The notes below the pieces were generated by a model. That model saw only the letters and a program-made list of their open reading frames with translations. It was not told the DNA's origin and did no database searches. A program made the position numbers and the translations under genes. From contig JAAOZJ010000012.1 of assembly GCA_011605835.1 (NCBI GenBank), positions 1 through 5,454 on the forward strand: 5,454 bases of DNA, in the 5' to 3' direction. Shown piece after piece: positions 1 to 5,454 of this stretch (position 1 is its first letter; every line of letters begins with the position of its first letter). The DNA comes from Thermoproteota archaeon (lineage in GTDB: Archaea > Thermoproteota > Methanomethylicia > Nezhaarchaeales > WYZ-LMO8).

Positions 1-138
1 AAGGGAGGAGGCAAGGAAGAGGCGAGGAAAGTGCTAGGCTTCGCTAAGTGGGTCTACGAGGCTATCCCAGGGGACTTCAAAGGCAAGCCTGAGCAACTCA
101 CCCTTATTGAGCTCTTAAAACAGATAGCTGGGAGGTAA
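1..138 (+). CDS. C-terminal 45 residues of an unidentified protein, possibly type III small subunit Cas11/Csm2 (5' end outside window)
   Basis: The frame is open from base 1 and ends at TAA 136-138, leaving 45 residues. The tail is charged and looks alpha-helical, with two likely helices (roughly residues 5-21 and 31-43) joined by a short Gly/Pro/Lys linker. I see no RAMP glycine loop, zinc motif or catalytic motif. Only 4 nt separate its stop from the next start, and its last codons contain the ribosome binding site of that gene, so it belongs to the same operon. Small all-helical subunits (Cas11: Csm2 or Cmr5) are normally encoded beside Cas7 genes in type III loci. That context, together with the helical character, is the only basis for the suggested identity. 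It could equally be the end of any other Cas or accessory protein. Confidence 0.75.
   Translation, partial: KGGGKEEARKVLGFAKWVYEAIPGDFKGKPEQLTLIELLKQIAGR
130..136 (+). promoter_or_regulatory. Shine-Dalgarno site for the first Cas7-like gene
   Basis: GGGAGGT lies 6 nt upstream of TTG at 143 and overlaps the stop codon of the preceding gene. It is the main reason for accepting the rare TTG start, since the frame has no well-placed ATG near the start of the conserved domain. Confidence 0.7.
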
Positions 139-142
139 GCAC

Positions 143-886
143 TTGAACGAGCGCTACGACGACTTCGATAGACTTGAGGTCCTAACTCGGATTACGGGAA
201 TTTTGGTTAATAAGACCCCTCTCAGGATTGGCGTGGGTAGAGAGGAGACCCCTCTCAGGATTGGCGTGGGTAGAGAGGCCCCTCTAGGCTCTGCCGTCGA
301 CCTCGCCCCCCTCAGGATAGTGTTCGCTGATGGACGAACGAACCCCTACATCCCCGGTAGCAGCATAAAGGGCGTCTTGCGGAGCCTGGCCGAGTCCATC
401 GCCAAAGCTCAAGGCCATTCCGTACACGGCCCTTGGGACTTTGAAGCTGTTGAGAACGAAGCGAAGAACGGTGAATATTGCCTTATCTGTGGAATCTTTG
501 GAAGCACGAAGCTGGCTAGCCACGTACGCGTCTACGATGCTTATCCAGAGAGTTACGCACCGACTTTCGTGAAGACGGGAGTGGGCATAAACAGAGACTT
601 CAGGGGCGCGCAACCCGGGGTCCTCTACACCGAGGAGCAAGTAGTTCCAGGTGTGCGCTGGGACTTCAAAATGGACGTAATTAACATACGCGTGTTCCCT
701 GAGCCTCTCGATGAACGCGGAAGGTTGTTGAGACGGGTAATCGACATGCTCGTTAAGGGCATGGTTCAGGTAGGTGCTAGAAGGACCATTGGCTACGGCT
801 TGGTTGAACTGAAGGATAGTAGGTATGAGGTTTACGAAGTTAAAGGAGGAGCTCTCGTGAAGACCTCGGAGGGTAACCTGACGTGA
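143..886 (+). CDS. csm3: Cas7-family (Csm3-like) RAMP backbone subunit with an internal 11-residue duplication
   Basis: The 247-residue protein is a probable crRNA-binding backbone subunit of a type III effector complex that also cuts target RNA. Family hallmarks in order are an LRIGVG glycine motif after the first strand (28-32), the NPYIPGSSIKGVLRS block (67-81), a CLICGIFG zinc-type motif with C113 and C116, a TGVGINRD strand-loop (145-152), and a terminal glycine loop RRTIGYG (213-219). D53 in GSAVDLA aligns with the catalytic loop aspartate of Csm3 (D33 in the Streptococcus thermophilus protein) and Cmr4, so RNase activity is predicted. The TTG start is supported by the GGGAGGT site 6 nt upstream. 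The stop overlaps the next start as GTGA. The oddity is that residues 24-34 are repeated exactly as 35-45, placing the LRIGVGRE motif twice before the catalytic loop. Family assignment is firm. The subtype, and whether the lengthened loop still works, are open. Confidence 0.9.
   Translation: MNERYDDFDRLEVLTRITGILVNKTPLRIGVGREETPLRIGVGREAPLGSAVDLAPLRIVFADGRTNPYIPGSSIKGVLRSLAESIAKAQGHSVHGPWDFEAVENEAKNGEYCLICGIFGSTKLASHVRVYDAYPESYAPTFVKTGVGINRDFRGAQPGVLYTEEQVVPGVRWDFKMDVINIRVFPEPLDERGRLLRRVIDMLVKGMVQVGARRTIGYGLVELKDSRYEVYEVKGGALVKTSEGNLT
213..278 (+). repeat. Perfect 33-bp in-frame tandem duplication inside the first Cas7-like gene
   Basis: Bases 213-245 and 246-278 are identical at all 33 positions, and the match stops exactly at both ends. 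The unit encodes 11 residues containing TPLRIGVGRE, so the reading frame is preserved. The neighbouring paralogue has one copy of the same segment (956-988). A weaker echo, CCCCCTCAGGAT, follows at about 306-317 and could have offered microhomology for slippage. The duplication is seen directly; a recent origin is inferred from the absence of any difference between copies. Confidence 0.95.
245..306 (+). repeat. 62-bp direct repeat, copy 1 (shared with 955-1016)
   Basis: This stretch is identical over 62 bases to 955-1016 in the next gene, and mismatches begin at once on both sides (base 244 G versus 954 C, base 307 C versus 1017 A). It encodes residues E35 to A54 plus two bases of the next codon, including the LRIGVG motif and the GSAVD catalytic loop. 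Its first 34 bases contain the second copy of the 33-bp tandem repeat. Just upstream, both genes encode Val-Asn but with different codons, so identity at every silent position here is out of keeping with the flanks. Confidence 0.95.
343..363 (+). repeat. 21-bp identity with 1050-1070 in the paralogous Cas7 gene
   Basis: The bases encoding most of the PYIPGSS block are identical to 1050-1070 in the next gene. The offset (707) differs by 3 from that of the 62-bp repeat (710), reflecting a one-codon indel between the two. This block is among the best conserved in the Cas7 family, so part of the identity may be selection on the protein. It may alternatively mark a second, shorter conversion tract. 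Confidence 0.8.
868..874 (+). promoter_or_regulatory. Shine-Dalgarno site for the second Cas7-like gene
   Basis: GGAGGGT lies 8 nt upstream of GTG 883, inside the end of the preceding gene. It favours GTG 883 over the in-frame ATG at 931, which has only a weak GGGAA upstream. Confidence 0.65.
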
Positions 887-1797
887 GCCAGGTTCCGTGG
901 AGCTCTCACGCACTGTTGCTCAGGGAAGTTATGCTTGAGGGCTACTTGGTCAACGAGACCCCTCTCAGGATTGGCGTGGGTAGAGAGGCCCCTCTAGGCT
1001 CTGCCGTCGACCTCGCAGTCATCAGAATTAAGCTGGGCAAGAAGACCGTCCCCTACATCCCCGGTAGCAGTCTAAAAGGGGTCTTCAGGAGCGCGGCCGT
1101 GCAACTCGCCAAGCTCAAGGGCTTGAGCGTGTGTAGTGGCTTGAGCAAGGAGACATGCATGGACTTAGAGCGCCAAGAACTTGGCGGAGAGACTCTTCAC
1201 GAAAGAATTCAATCACTACTAAGAGAGGGGCACAACCTCGAGGCCATCAAGCTCTTCCACGAGAAGACTTGCCTACTTTGCAAAGTGTTCGGCGCACCAT
1301 TATTTACGGGTCACATCGAGTTCACGGATGCGTACCCTATTAATGAGAAGGGGGAACCCCTTGACGTTTTTGTAGGCGTAAGGACAGGGATTGCCATCAA
1401 CAGGAGGACGGGTGCTGTACATCGCGGTGCACTATACCAAGTCGAGTACGTGGAACCAGGGGCTCGCTTCAAGTTCTCTCTACACACCACGAATCTGCCC
1501 AATTACGCGCTCGGCCTCTTAGCCAAGACCCTCAAGATGTTGAATGAGGGCTGGGTGAAGATAGGCGGTTTCAAGACGAGAGGCTTTGGCGAAGTGAGAG
1601 TTGAGGCCCTTTCATTCGCGGCAAGAGGAGCAACAGTGAAAGACCTCAAGTTGTTTGCGCTCGACGAGCTCGATAACGAAGTAAATCTTGAGGGTCTCGT
1701 CGAGGCTTCTGAGGGCTGGTTAAAGGCCTCGGGTAATAGGGCTTGGGAGGTCTTGACCAAGCTGGAAAAGGTGTGGGAGGGTGCAAAGCTTAGTTAA
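883..1797 (+). CDS. csm3: Cas7-family (Csm3-like) RAMP backbone subunit
   Basis: This 304-residue protein is a second crRNA-binding backbone subunit, visibly related to its upstream neighbour. Motifs in order are LRIGVGRE (28-35), the GSAVDLA loop with candidate catalytic D43, PYIPGSSLKGVFRS (57-70), CLLCKVFG with C130 and C133, TGIAINRRTG (168-177), and the glycine loop KIGGFKTRGFG (226-236). Compared with the upstream protein it has a longer helical, charged insertion at about 80-128, with two extra cysteines (C84, C92), and a C-terminal helical tail of about 60 residues (245-304). The GTG start overlaps the previous stop as GTGA. ATG at 931 (residue 17) is a possible alternative start that would trim a poorly conserved N-terminus. 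The target-RNA cleavage role is inferred from known Csm3/Cmr4 chemistry and the aligned aspartate. The exact position in the complex cannot be told from sequence. Confidence 0.9.
   Translation: MSQVPWSSHALLLREVMLEGYLVNETPLRIGVGREAPLGSAVDLAVIRIKLGKKTVPYIPGSSLKGVFRSAAVQLAKLKGLSVCSGLSKETCMDLERQELGGETLHERIQSLLREGHNLEAIKLFHEKTCLLCKVFGAPLFTGHIEFTDAYPINEKGEPLDVFVGVRTGIAINRRTGAVHRGALYQVEYVEPGARFKFSLHTTNLPNYALGLLAKTLKMLNEGWVKIGGFKTRGFGEVRVEALSFAARGATVKDLKLFALDELDNEVNLEGLVEASEGWLKASGNRAWEVLTKLEKVWEGAKLS
955..1016 (+). repeat. 62-bp direct repeat, copy 2 (shared with 245-306)
   Basis: Identical to 245-306, at an offset of 710 bases and in the same codon phase (E25 of this protein corresponds to E35 of the upstream one). 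Because the phase is shared, recombination between the copies would delete 710 bp and leave an in-frame chimera of the two Cas7 proteins. Only one LRIGVGRE unit is present here, so this gene carries the simpler, probably ancestral arrangement. Confidence 0.95.
1769..1773 (+). promoter_or_regulatory. Probable Shine-Dalgarno site for the third Cas7-like gene
   Basis: AGGTG sits 7 nt before GTG 1781 and can pair with the archaeal 16S tail. A stronger-looking GGGAGG at 1775-1780 directly abuts the start codon and is probably too close to act. An in-frame TGA at 1754-1756 limits how far upstream the start could lie. Confidence 0.45.
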
Positions 1798-2794
1798 GGT
1801 CAAGCGATCTCAGCCAAGGCCTCGCGATAGGCTGGACGGGCTTGTCGGCCGCTTGACTGTTAGGCTAAGATCTTGTTCAAGGGCATTGGGCGACCCCTCA
1901 GACAGCTATCTTCACGTAGGCACAGGGGTTTTAAGGCTTAAGGTCGACGAGGCTCGCCTCAAGCGACTCGCGGAATCTGCTAGGACGAAAAGCCAGTTAA
2001 TGAAGGTGGTTGAAGACCTCGGTCGAGAGATACAACTCGATTACGCAGATTTCACTACTGTAAGGGGCTTGGTCGTGGTGCCCGGCGCTAGCGTGAAGGG
2101 CAACGTGAGGGCACGCCTAGAGTTAAGTTTCGTACCGAGCAGTGGCTATGTCAGGTCGTGCCTCATTAGGGCCTCAGAAGAACCCCTCGAGCCACCACCT
2201 AGCGGTCAACATGGTTGGAGGCACTTCAGGATATGGTCTGAGTCCTTGGGCTTCGCTCGTGAATCTGCATGCGACTACACGGAAGGAGATGAGGTCTGCT
2301 TGCTCTGTGACCTCTTCGGCACTGCTGGCCTCGAGGGCCTCATAGCCTTTGCCGACTTCGTTGGCGATCAAGTGCGACTGACATCGGTGGATTTGCCGAC
2401 TGGAGAGAAGTTGCGCGTAGCACCTCCCGGTAGCGCCTTCTCGGGCACGATCACATTCACTAACTTGAAGGCTTGGGAAGTGGGGTTGCTACTTTACGGG
2501 ATGGGCTTAAGGAGCTTGCGCCTTGGAAGGCCCGTGCTCTTCGGCAAGGTGAAGTACCGAAGATACCCCAATTATGTGTTCGGAGTCGTGAGATACGAAG
2601 TAGAACGACTGGAGCTAGCTCCTTTCTCGCAAATGCTTGAGGTCGAGGGCTTGCGCATTAGGCCGGGCTCGCGAGTTAAAGGAGAGGATCTTGATAAGCT
2701 GGTGCGCGTTCTCGTCGGCTTGGCCCGAGACGAGCTTGGCAAGGAGCTTCTCGACGTAGATGAGGTTGGGAGGCTTGAGCGACTTAAGGCTTGA
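1781..2794 (+). CDS. Divergent Cas7-family RAMP protein of a type III complex (Csm3/Csm5-like)
   Basis: This 337-residue protein is a third RAMP subunit, more diverged than the two before it. It has a basic N-terminal stretch (1-17), a first strand followed by LHVGTG (44-49), a predicted helical insertion (about 52-85), VVVPGASVKGNVR (98-110) matching the PYIPGSSLKG block, CLLCDLFGT with C173 and C176 plus nearby C164, and a C-terminal helical tail. D90 in YADFTTV aligns with the catalytic loop aspartate of the neighbours. The region at 118-160 is rich in Pro, Ser and Trp and looks like a family-specific insertion. GTG 1781 gives a 17-nt overlap with the previous gene. The next candidate start, TTG at 1853, would cut into the first strand. 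It could be another backbone subunit or the capping Csm5-type subunit at the crRNA 3' end. The kept aspartate slightly favours a backbone role. Confidence 0.82.
   Translation: MQSLVKVKRSQPRPRDRLDGLVGRLTVRLRSCSRALGDPSDSYLHVGTGVLRLKVDEARLKRLAESARTKSQLMKVVEDLGREIQLDYADFTTVRGLVVVPGASVKGNVRARLELSFVPSSGYVRSCLIRASEEPLEPPPSGQHGWRHFRIWSESLGFARESACDYTEGDEVCLLCDLFGTAGLEGLIAFADFVGDQVRLTSVDLPTGEKLRVAPPGSAFSGTITFTNLKAWEVGLLLYGMGLRSLRLGRPVLFGKVKYRRYPNYVFGVVRYEVERLELAPFSQMLEVEGLRIRPGSRVKGEDLDKLVRVLVGLARDELGKELLDVDEVGRLERLKA
2762..2766 (+). promoter_or_regulatory. Probable Shine-Dalgarno site for cas10 (start choice TTG 2775 versus ATG 2760)
   Basis: GAGGT lies 8 nt before TTG 2775. The competing in-frame ATG at 2760-2762 would use AAGGAG at 2741-2746 with a long 13-nt spacer and would add five residues. 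Non-ATG starts in the three genes upstream make TTG reasonable, but ATG 2760 cannot be excluded. Confidence 0.4.
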
Positions 2795-5454
2795 GTTCAG
2801 GGAGCCCTACCCCATCTACAGAGGCCTTAGAGTTCCTGTCTGGGAAGGTGGCCGTCCAGTAGCCGTTAGGAGAGTCACGGACGAAGACAGAAAGGCCTTC
2901 GCTGAGGCGATGCAGAGGCTAAGGTCTTTGCTTGAGAAGGTTTCAAATCTCGCCTCCAACCTTGGATTGAGCGAAGTCGAGAGACTTAACCTCTTGGCCG
3001 ATGTAATAGTGGTGTTCTTTAAGGCGCCTCTGATCCAAGAGGTCACGCCAGTTGCTCCCACACCTCTCAAGGCTCACGCGCTATTACTCTTGGCACCTAA
3101 ATTAAGAAAGGAGTTCTGGTCTGAAGACCTTTACGAATTCGCGAGACAGTTGGCGAGCTTCAGGGTTGAGGAGCTGGGATTTGCTAAGGAGCTTTTTGAA
3201 CAGGAGACCGTAAACCTCGTCTATAGGCTTTGGATCGCCTTCCCCGCTGATACGAGGCCTGGCCATAACACATCCAGTTTAATTGCTCATTCATTAATGA
3301 CGTCTGCCATTGCTTGGGCCCTTAGACGTGAGGAGGGCAAGGTTAGGGGGGATGAGGAGGCTAGAATTAGGCTAGCCGCTCTGCTTCACGACCTCGGCAA
3401 GGCAGTCGACCCTGAAAGACATTATGAGGCCTCGGAGAAGTTGGCCAGAGACCTCTTAAAGGGGTTAGTCGATGAGGGAACGTTGGAGAGCATCGCAACA
3501 ACTATTAGAGAACACCATCGTAAGGCTGGACCAAGTCAAGTCCTTAGCGAAGCCGACCGATTAGCGTCAGCATCTGATAGGCTTGAGAACATCGTCAAGG
3601 ACGAGAGGACAATAGGGAGTAAGCTAACGAAGATCAGAGATCTCATAGGCAAGATCGAGGATGAGTGGGCCTTCTGGCGAGCGGTATACGAGAAGAGAGG
3701 GAAGCTAGTAGAAGCTGGACTTGTGAGGGACGATCCAATAAAGGAGCTTACCGAAGAATTCCTTGCTAAAGTAAGCGCAGTCGTTAAGGGCTTAAAGGGG
3801 GAAGTGGCTGAGCCCGACATATCATTAGTATTAGTTGACGTGGCATCGATTCAAGACTTCATTTTTAGAGGCCAAGAAATAAGGATTGTTGCAGCGGCGA
3901 GTCACTTAATAGAGCTACTCGTGCACGCTCACTTCCTTGAGTATTTGCGAAATGAAGGCTTGCACATACCGCCTGAAGCGGTCATTTATGCTGGTGGCGG
4001 AAATATACTTTTGCTACTACCCAAGGGCATGACGATCGATGCTGAAAAGCTAGCGAGAGAGTACGGCGAGAAAAATGGATTTAAGCTCGTCGTCGTCTCA
4101 GCGCCTTTCTGTGATAGCTATGTTGCCGCTTCAAAGATTCTAGCTAATAAGATGTTCGTGAAGAAGCACGAGGTGGAACTCCTAGACTCTCTCGACCTTC
4201 CTGGGCTGAGCGGGCAGGACTTTTGCAGGACATGTTATGGCGACTGGGCCCAATCAACAATTGAGACCCCAGAAGGCCCACGGAGCGTGTGCGGGATCTG
4301 CAAAAAGCTTTACAACGTCGGAAGCGACATTCACTTTAAGTCGAAATGGGAAGCAACGATCAACGTAGCTGGGACCTCCTTTAAGGCGTTAGACGCCTTT
4401 AACGTTGGGTGGGAAAAGGTTTCTCGATGGATAATCGAAGTCATAGCCGGCCACGATCCTGAGGAGTTACAAGAAGGGGTTGGTCGTGTTAGAGATTACG
4501 CAATAGTAAAGTTCGATGGAAATGCCATTGGGAGCTTTATGCTTGAAGCCATCTCTTTCACTGATGCCATCGAAAGAAGCTCTCGCATTGACATGGCGAT
4601 GAAGAAGGCTTACTTCAAGGCTCTTGAGGCCCTCTACAAAGGCATCGAGGAGGTCGTGGGTCATGATAAAGCACGGAGAGAAGTTGCACGCGTAGTCCTA
4701 GGGACAATATACATGGGAGGCGACGACGGCTTCGTCCTCACGCCCTCTTGGATTGCGGTGCCCTTCGCGCACTTCATAGCTGAGGAGTTCTCGAGACAAC
4801 TCGGCCTCGAGCGCGGCTTGAAAGTAGCAGTAGCCGCAGGACCAGCCAAGATGAACATATGGGCGTTGCTGGACTGCGCTTCTAAGATGATGGAGGAAGC
4901 TGGAAGTGTTCTTAGGAGGGAGGATCCAACAACAAAGGAGGTCTTGGGGGCTATAGCCTTCGATATATTCGAAGCTGGCTCTCCCTCCGGGGCAAGCGCT
5001 GTTGAGAGGATGAGGCGCTTCTCTAGGAGGGCTCGAGGAGAACTTAAGCCTCACGACGAGAACATTGACCGACAACAGCCTTACTTCATTAAGAGGCAGG
5101 ATCTCGAGGGCTCGACGATTCCAGAGCTTTGGAGCTCGCTTGTGCCCCTAGTCCTAGGCGTGGCTCCACCTAACAAGTGGAGTGACGATGAAGCCTTTGG
5201 CGCGTACGTTGAGGCCTTTAAGAGAGCTTACCTAGCGTCGAGGACCGAGAAAACGGAAATTAGAGAGACTTTATCGGACGTGCGCAACGCCATACTGCGG
5301 TCTTGGGGCGTCGTTTCGGGCTCAAAGTATTGGAGGGAGAAGTTGCTCGTGTATCTTTGCAGACAGATGATAAGGGGGGAAGGAGGGTCCTCAAGGAGGG
5401 ATGCGATGGAGAAAGCTTACAAGAGCCTAGCCGAGTTCGTCAAGAAGTCCCTCT
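2775..5454 (+). CDS. cas10: Cas10 (Csm1/Cmr2 family) large subunit with HD nuclease and GGDD cyclase domains; 3' end outside window
   Basis: The frame is open for 893 codons without a stop. This is the signature subunit of type III CRISPR systems. It should cleave DNA through HD and make cyclic oligoadenylate from ATP through its palm domains when target RNA binds. In order it has an unrecognised, mostly helical region (1-155); FPADTRPGH and an AHSLMTSAIAWAL helix with H172; LLHDLGKAVD with H205 and D206; H216; EHH with H247 and H248; and D261 in EADRLAS. The first palm (about 348-420) includes VDVASIQDFIF and YAGGGNILLLLP. A zinc ribbon follows with C484, C487, C506 and C509. The second palm has VKFDGNAIG (D581) and YMGGDDGF (D650, D651). 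About 240 residues of a helical C-terminal part are visible, so little is probably missing. Both active sites look intact. The start is TTG 2775, overlapping the previous gene by 20 nt; ATG 2760 is the alternative. The HD motif order is unusual for Cas10. Confidence 0.94.
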   Translation, partial: MSDLRLEFREPYPIYRGLRVPVWEGGRPVAVRRVTDEDRKAFAEAMQRLRSLLEKVSNLASNLGLSEVERLNLLADVIVVFFKAPLIQEVTPVAPTPLKAHALLLLAPKLRKEFWSEDLYEFARQLASFRVEELGFAKELFEQETVNLVYRLWIAFPADTRPGHNTSSLIAHSLMTSAIAWALRREEGKVRGDEEARIRLAALLHDLGKAVDPERHYEASEKLARDLLKGLVDEGTLESIATTIREHHRKAGPSQVLSEADRLASASDRLENIVKDERTIGSKLTKIRDLIGKIEDEWAFWRAVYEKRGKLVEAGLVRDDPIKELTEEFLAKVSAVVKGLKGEVAEPDISLVLVDVASIQDFIFRGQEIRIVAAASHLIELLVHAHFLEYLRNEGLHIPPEAVIYAGGGNILLLLPKGMTIDAEKLAREYGEKNGFKLVVVSAPFCDSYVAASKILANKMFVKKHEVELLDSLDLPGLSGQDFCRTCYGDWAQSTIETPEGPRSVCGICKKLYNVGSDIHFKSKWEATINVAGTSFKALDAFNVGWEKVSRWIIEVIAGHDPEELQEGVGRVRDYAIVKFDGNAIGSFMLEAISFTDAIERSSRIDMAMKKAYFKALEALYKGIEEVVGHDKARREVARVVLGTIYMGGDDGFVLTPSWIAVPFAHFIAEEFSRQLGLERGLKVAVAAGPAKMNIWALLDCASKMMEEAGSVLRREDPTTKEVLGAIAFDIFEAGSPSGASAVERMRRFSRRARGELKPHDENIDRQQPYFIKRQDLEGSTIPELWSSLVPLVLGVAPPNKWSDDEAFGAYVEAFKRAYLASRTEKTEIRETLSDVRNAILRSWGVVSGSKYWREKLLVYLCRQMIRGEGGSSRRDAMEKAYKSLAEFVKKSL

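Noticed and set aside
1..138. Partial protein considered as the C-terminus of Cas6 or a RAMP
   Set aside because: The visible 45 residues lack the terminal glycine-rich loop expected in those families.
213..278. Tandem 33-bp units considered as a remnant CRISPR repeat or array
   Set aside because: The copies are directly adjacent with no spacer, are in frame, and encode a conserved Cas7 motif also found in the neighbouring gene.
213..306. Duplication considered as a frameshifting or inactivating mutation
   Set aside because: The unit is 33 bp, a multiple of three, and the downstream frame with all Cas7 motifs is intact to the natural stop at 886.
284..913. 209-codon open frame on the - strand opposite the first Cas7 gene
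   Set aside because: It lies almost wholly antisense to a gene with clear Cas7 motifs, and its translation shows no recognisable domain. It is a by-product of codon bias on the coding strand.
1155..1343. Small + strand frames (1155-1343 and 2142-2345) inside the Cas7 genes
   Set aside because: They are out-of-frame shadows within well-supported genes, with implausible composition and no initiation signal.
4698..5075. 125-codon open frame on the - strand opposite cas10
   Set aside because: It covers the strongly conserved GGDD region in antisense and has no ribosome binding site or protein motif of its own. Other antisense frames at 1311-1502, 1503-1760, 2174-2371, 2816-3070, 3536-3820, 4467-4664 and 4661-4858 were dismissed likewise.

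Overview
The window is part of a type III CRISPR-Cas effector operon. Everything reads on the + strand, and coding density is essentially complete. It probably comes from a hyperthermophilic archaeon, most likely of the Crenarchaeota/Thermoproteota. The reasons are heavy AGG/AGA use for arginine, TTG and GTG starts, strong GGAGG-type ribosome binding sites, tightly overlapping genes, and Cas proteins of archaeal character. This placement is an inference from style; no species can be named from the sequence.

Layout. Bases 1-138 are the last 45 codons of an unidentified gene, possibly the small subunit Cas11/Csm2. Three RAMP-fold Cas7-family genes follow at 143-886, 883-1797 and 1781-2794. The fifth gene starts at 2775 (or 2760) and is still open at base 5454. 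It encodes Cas10, with an HD nuclease domain, a first palm domain, a CxxC-x18-CxxC zinc ribbon and a second palm domain with an intact GGDD motif. Junctions are a 4-nt gap, a 4-nt overlap, a 17-nt overlap and a 20-nt overlap, so the genes are surely co-transcribed and translationally coupled. No promoter, terminator, tRNA, CRISPR array, adaptation gene or transposon is visible, and no stretch over 300 bases lacks a gene.

How the genes work together. The Cas7-like proteins should polymerise along a crRNA as the backbone of a Csm/Cmr-type complex and cut the bound target RNA through a loop aspartate, which all three appear to keep. Cas10 sits at the 5' end of the crRNA. On target binding it should cleave DNA through HD and make cyclic oligoadenylate through GGDD. 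The Cas5/Csm4 subunit and any CARF-domain effector must lie outside the window.

Most notable points. (1) The first Cas7 gene has a perfect in-frame 33-bp tandem duplication just before its catalytic loop. (2) The second copy belongs to a 62-bp stretch identical to the neighbouring Cas7 gene, pointing to recent gene conversion or slipped recombination between paralogues, or an assembly artefact. (3) The Cas10 HD domain lies behind an unusual N-terminal region of about 155 residues, and its metal-binding motifs run in the ordinary H...HD...H...HH...D order rather than the circularly permuted order usual for Cas10.
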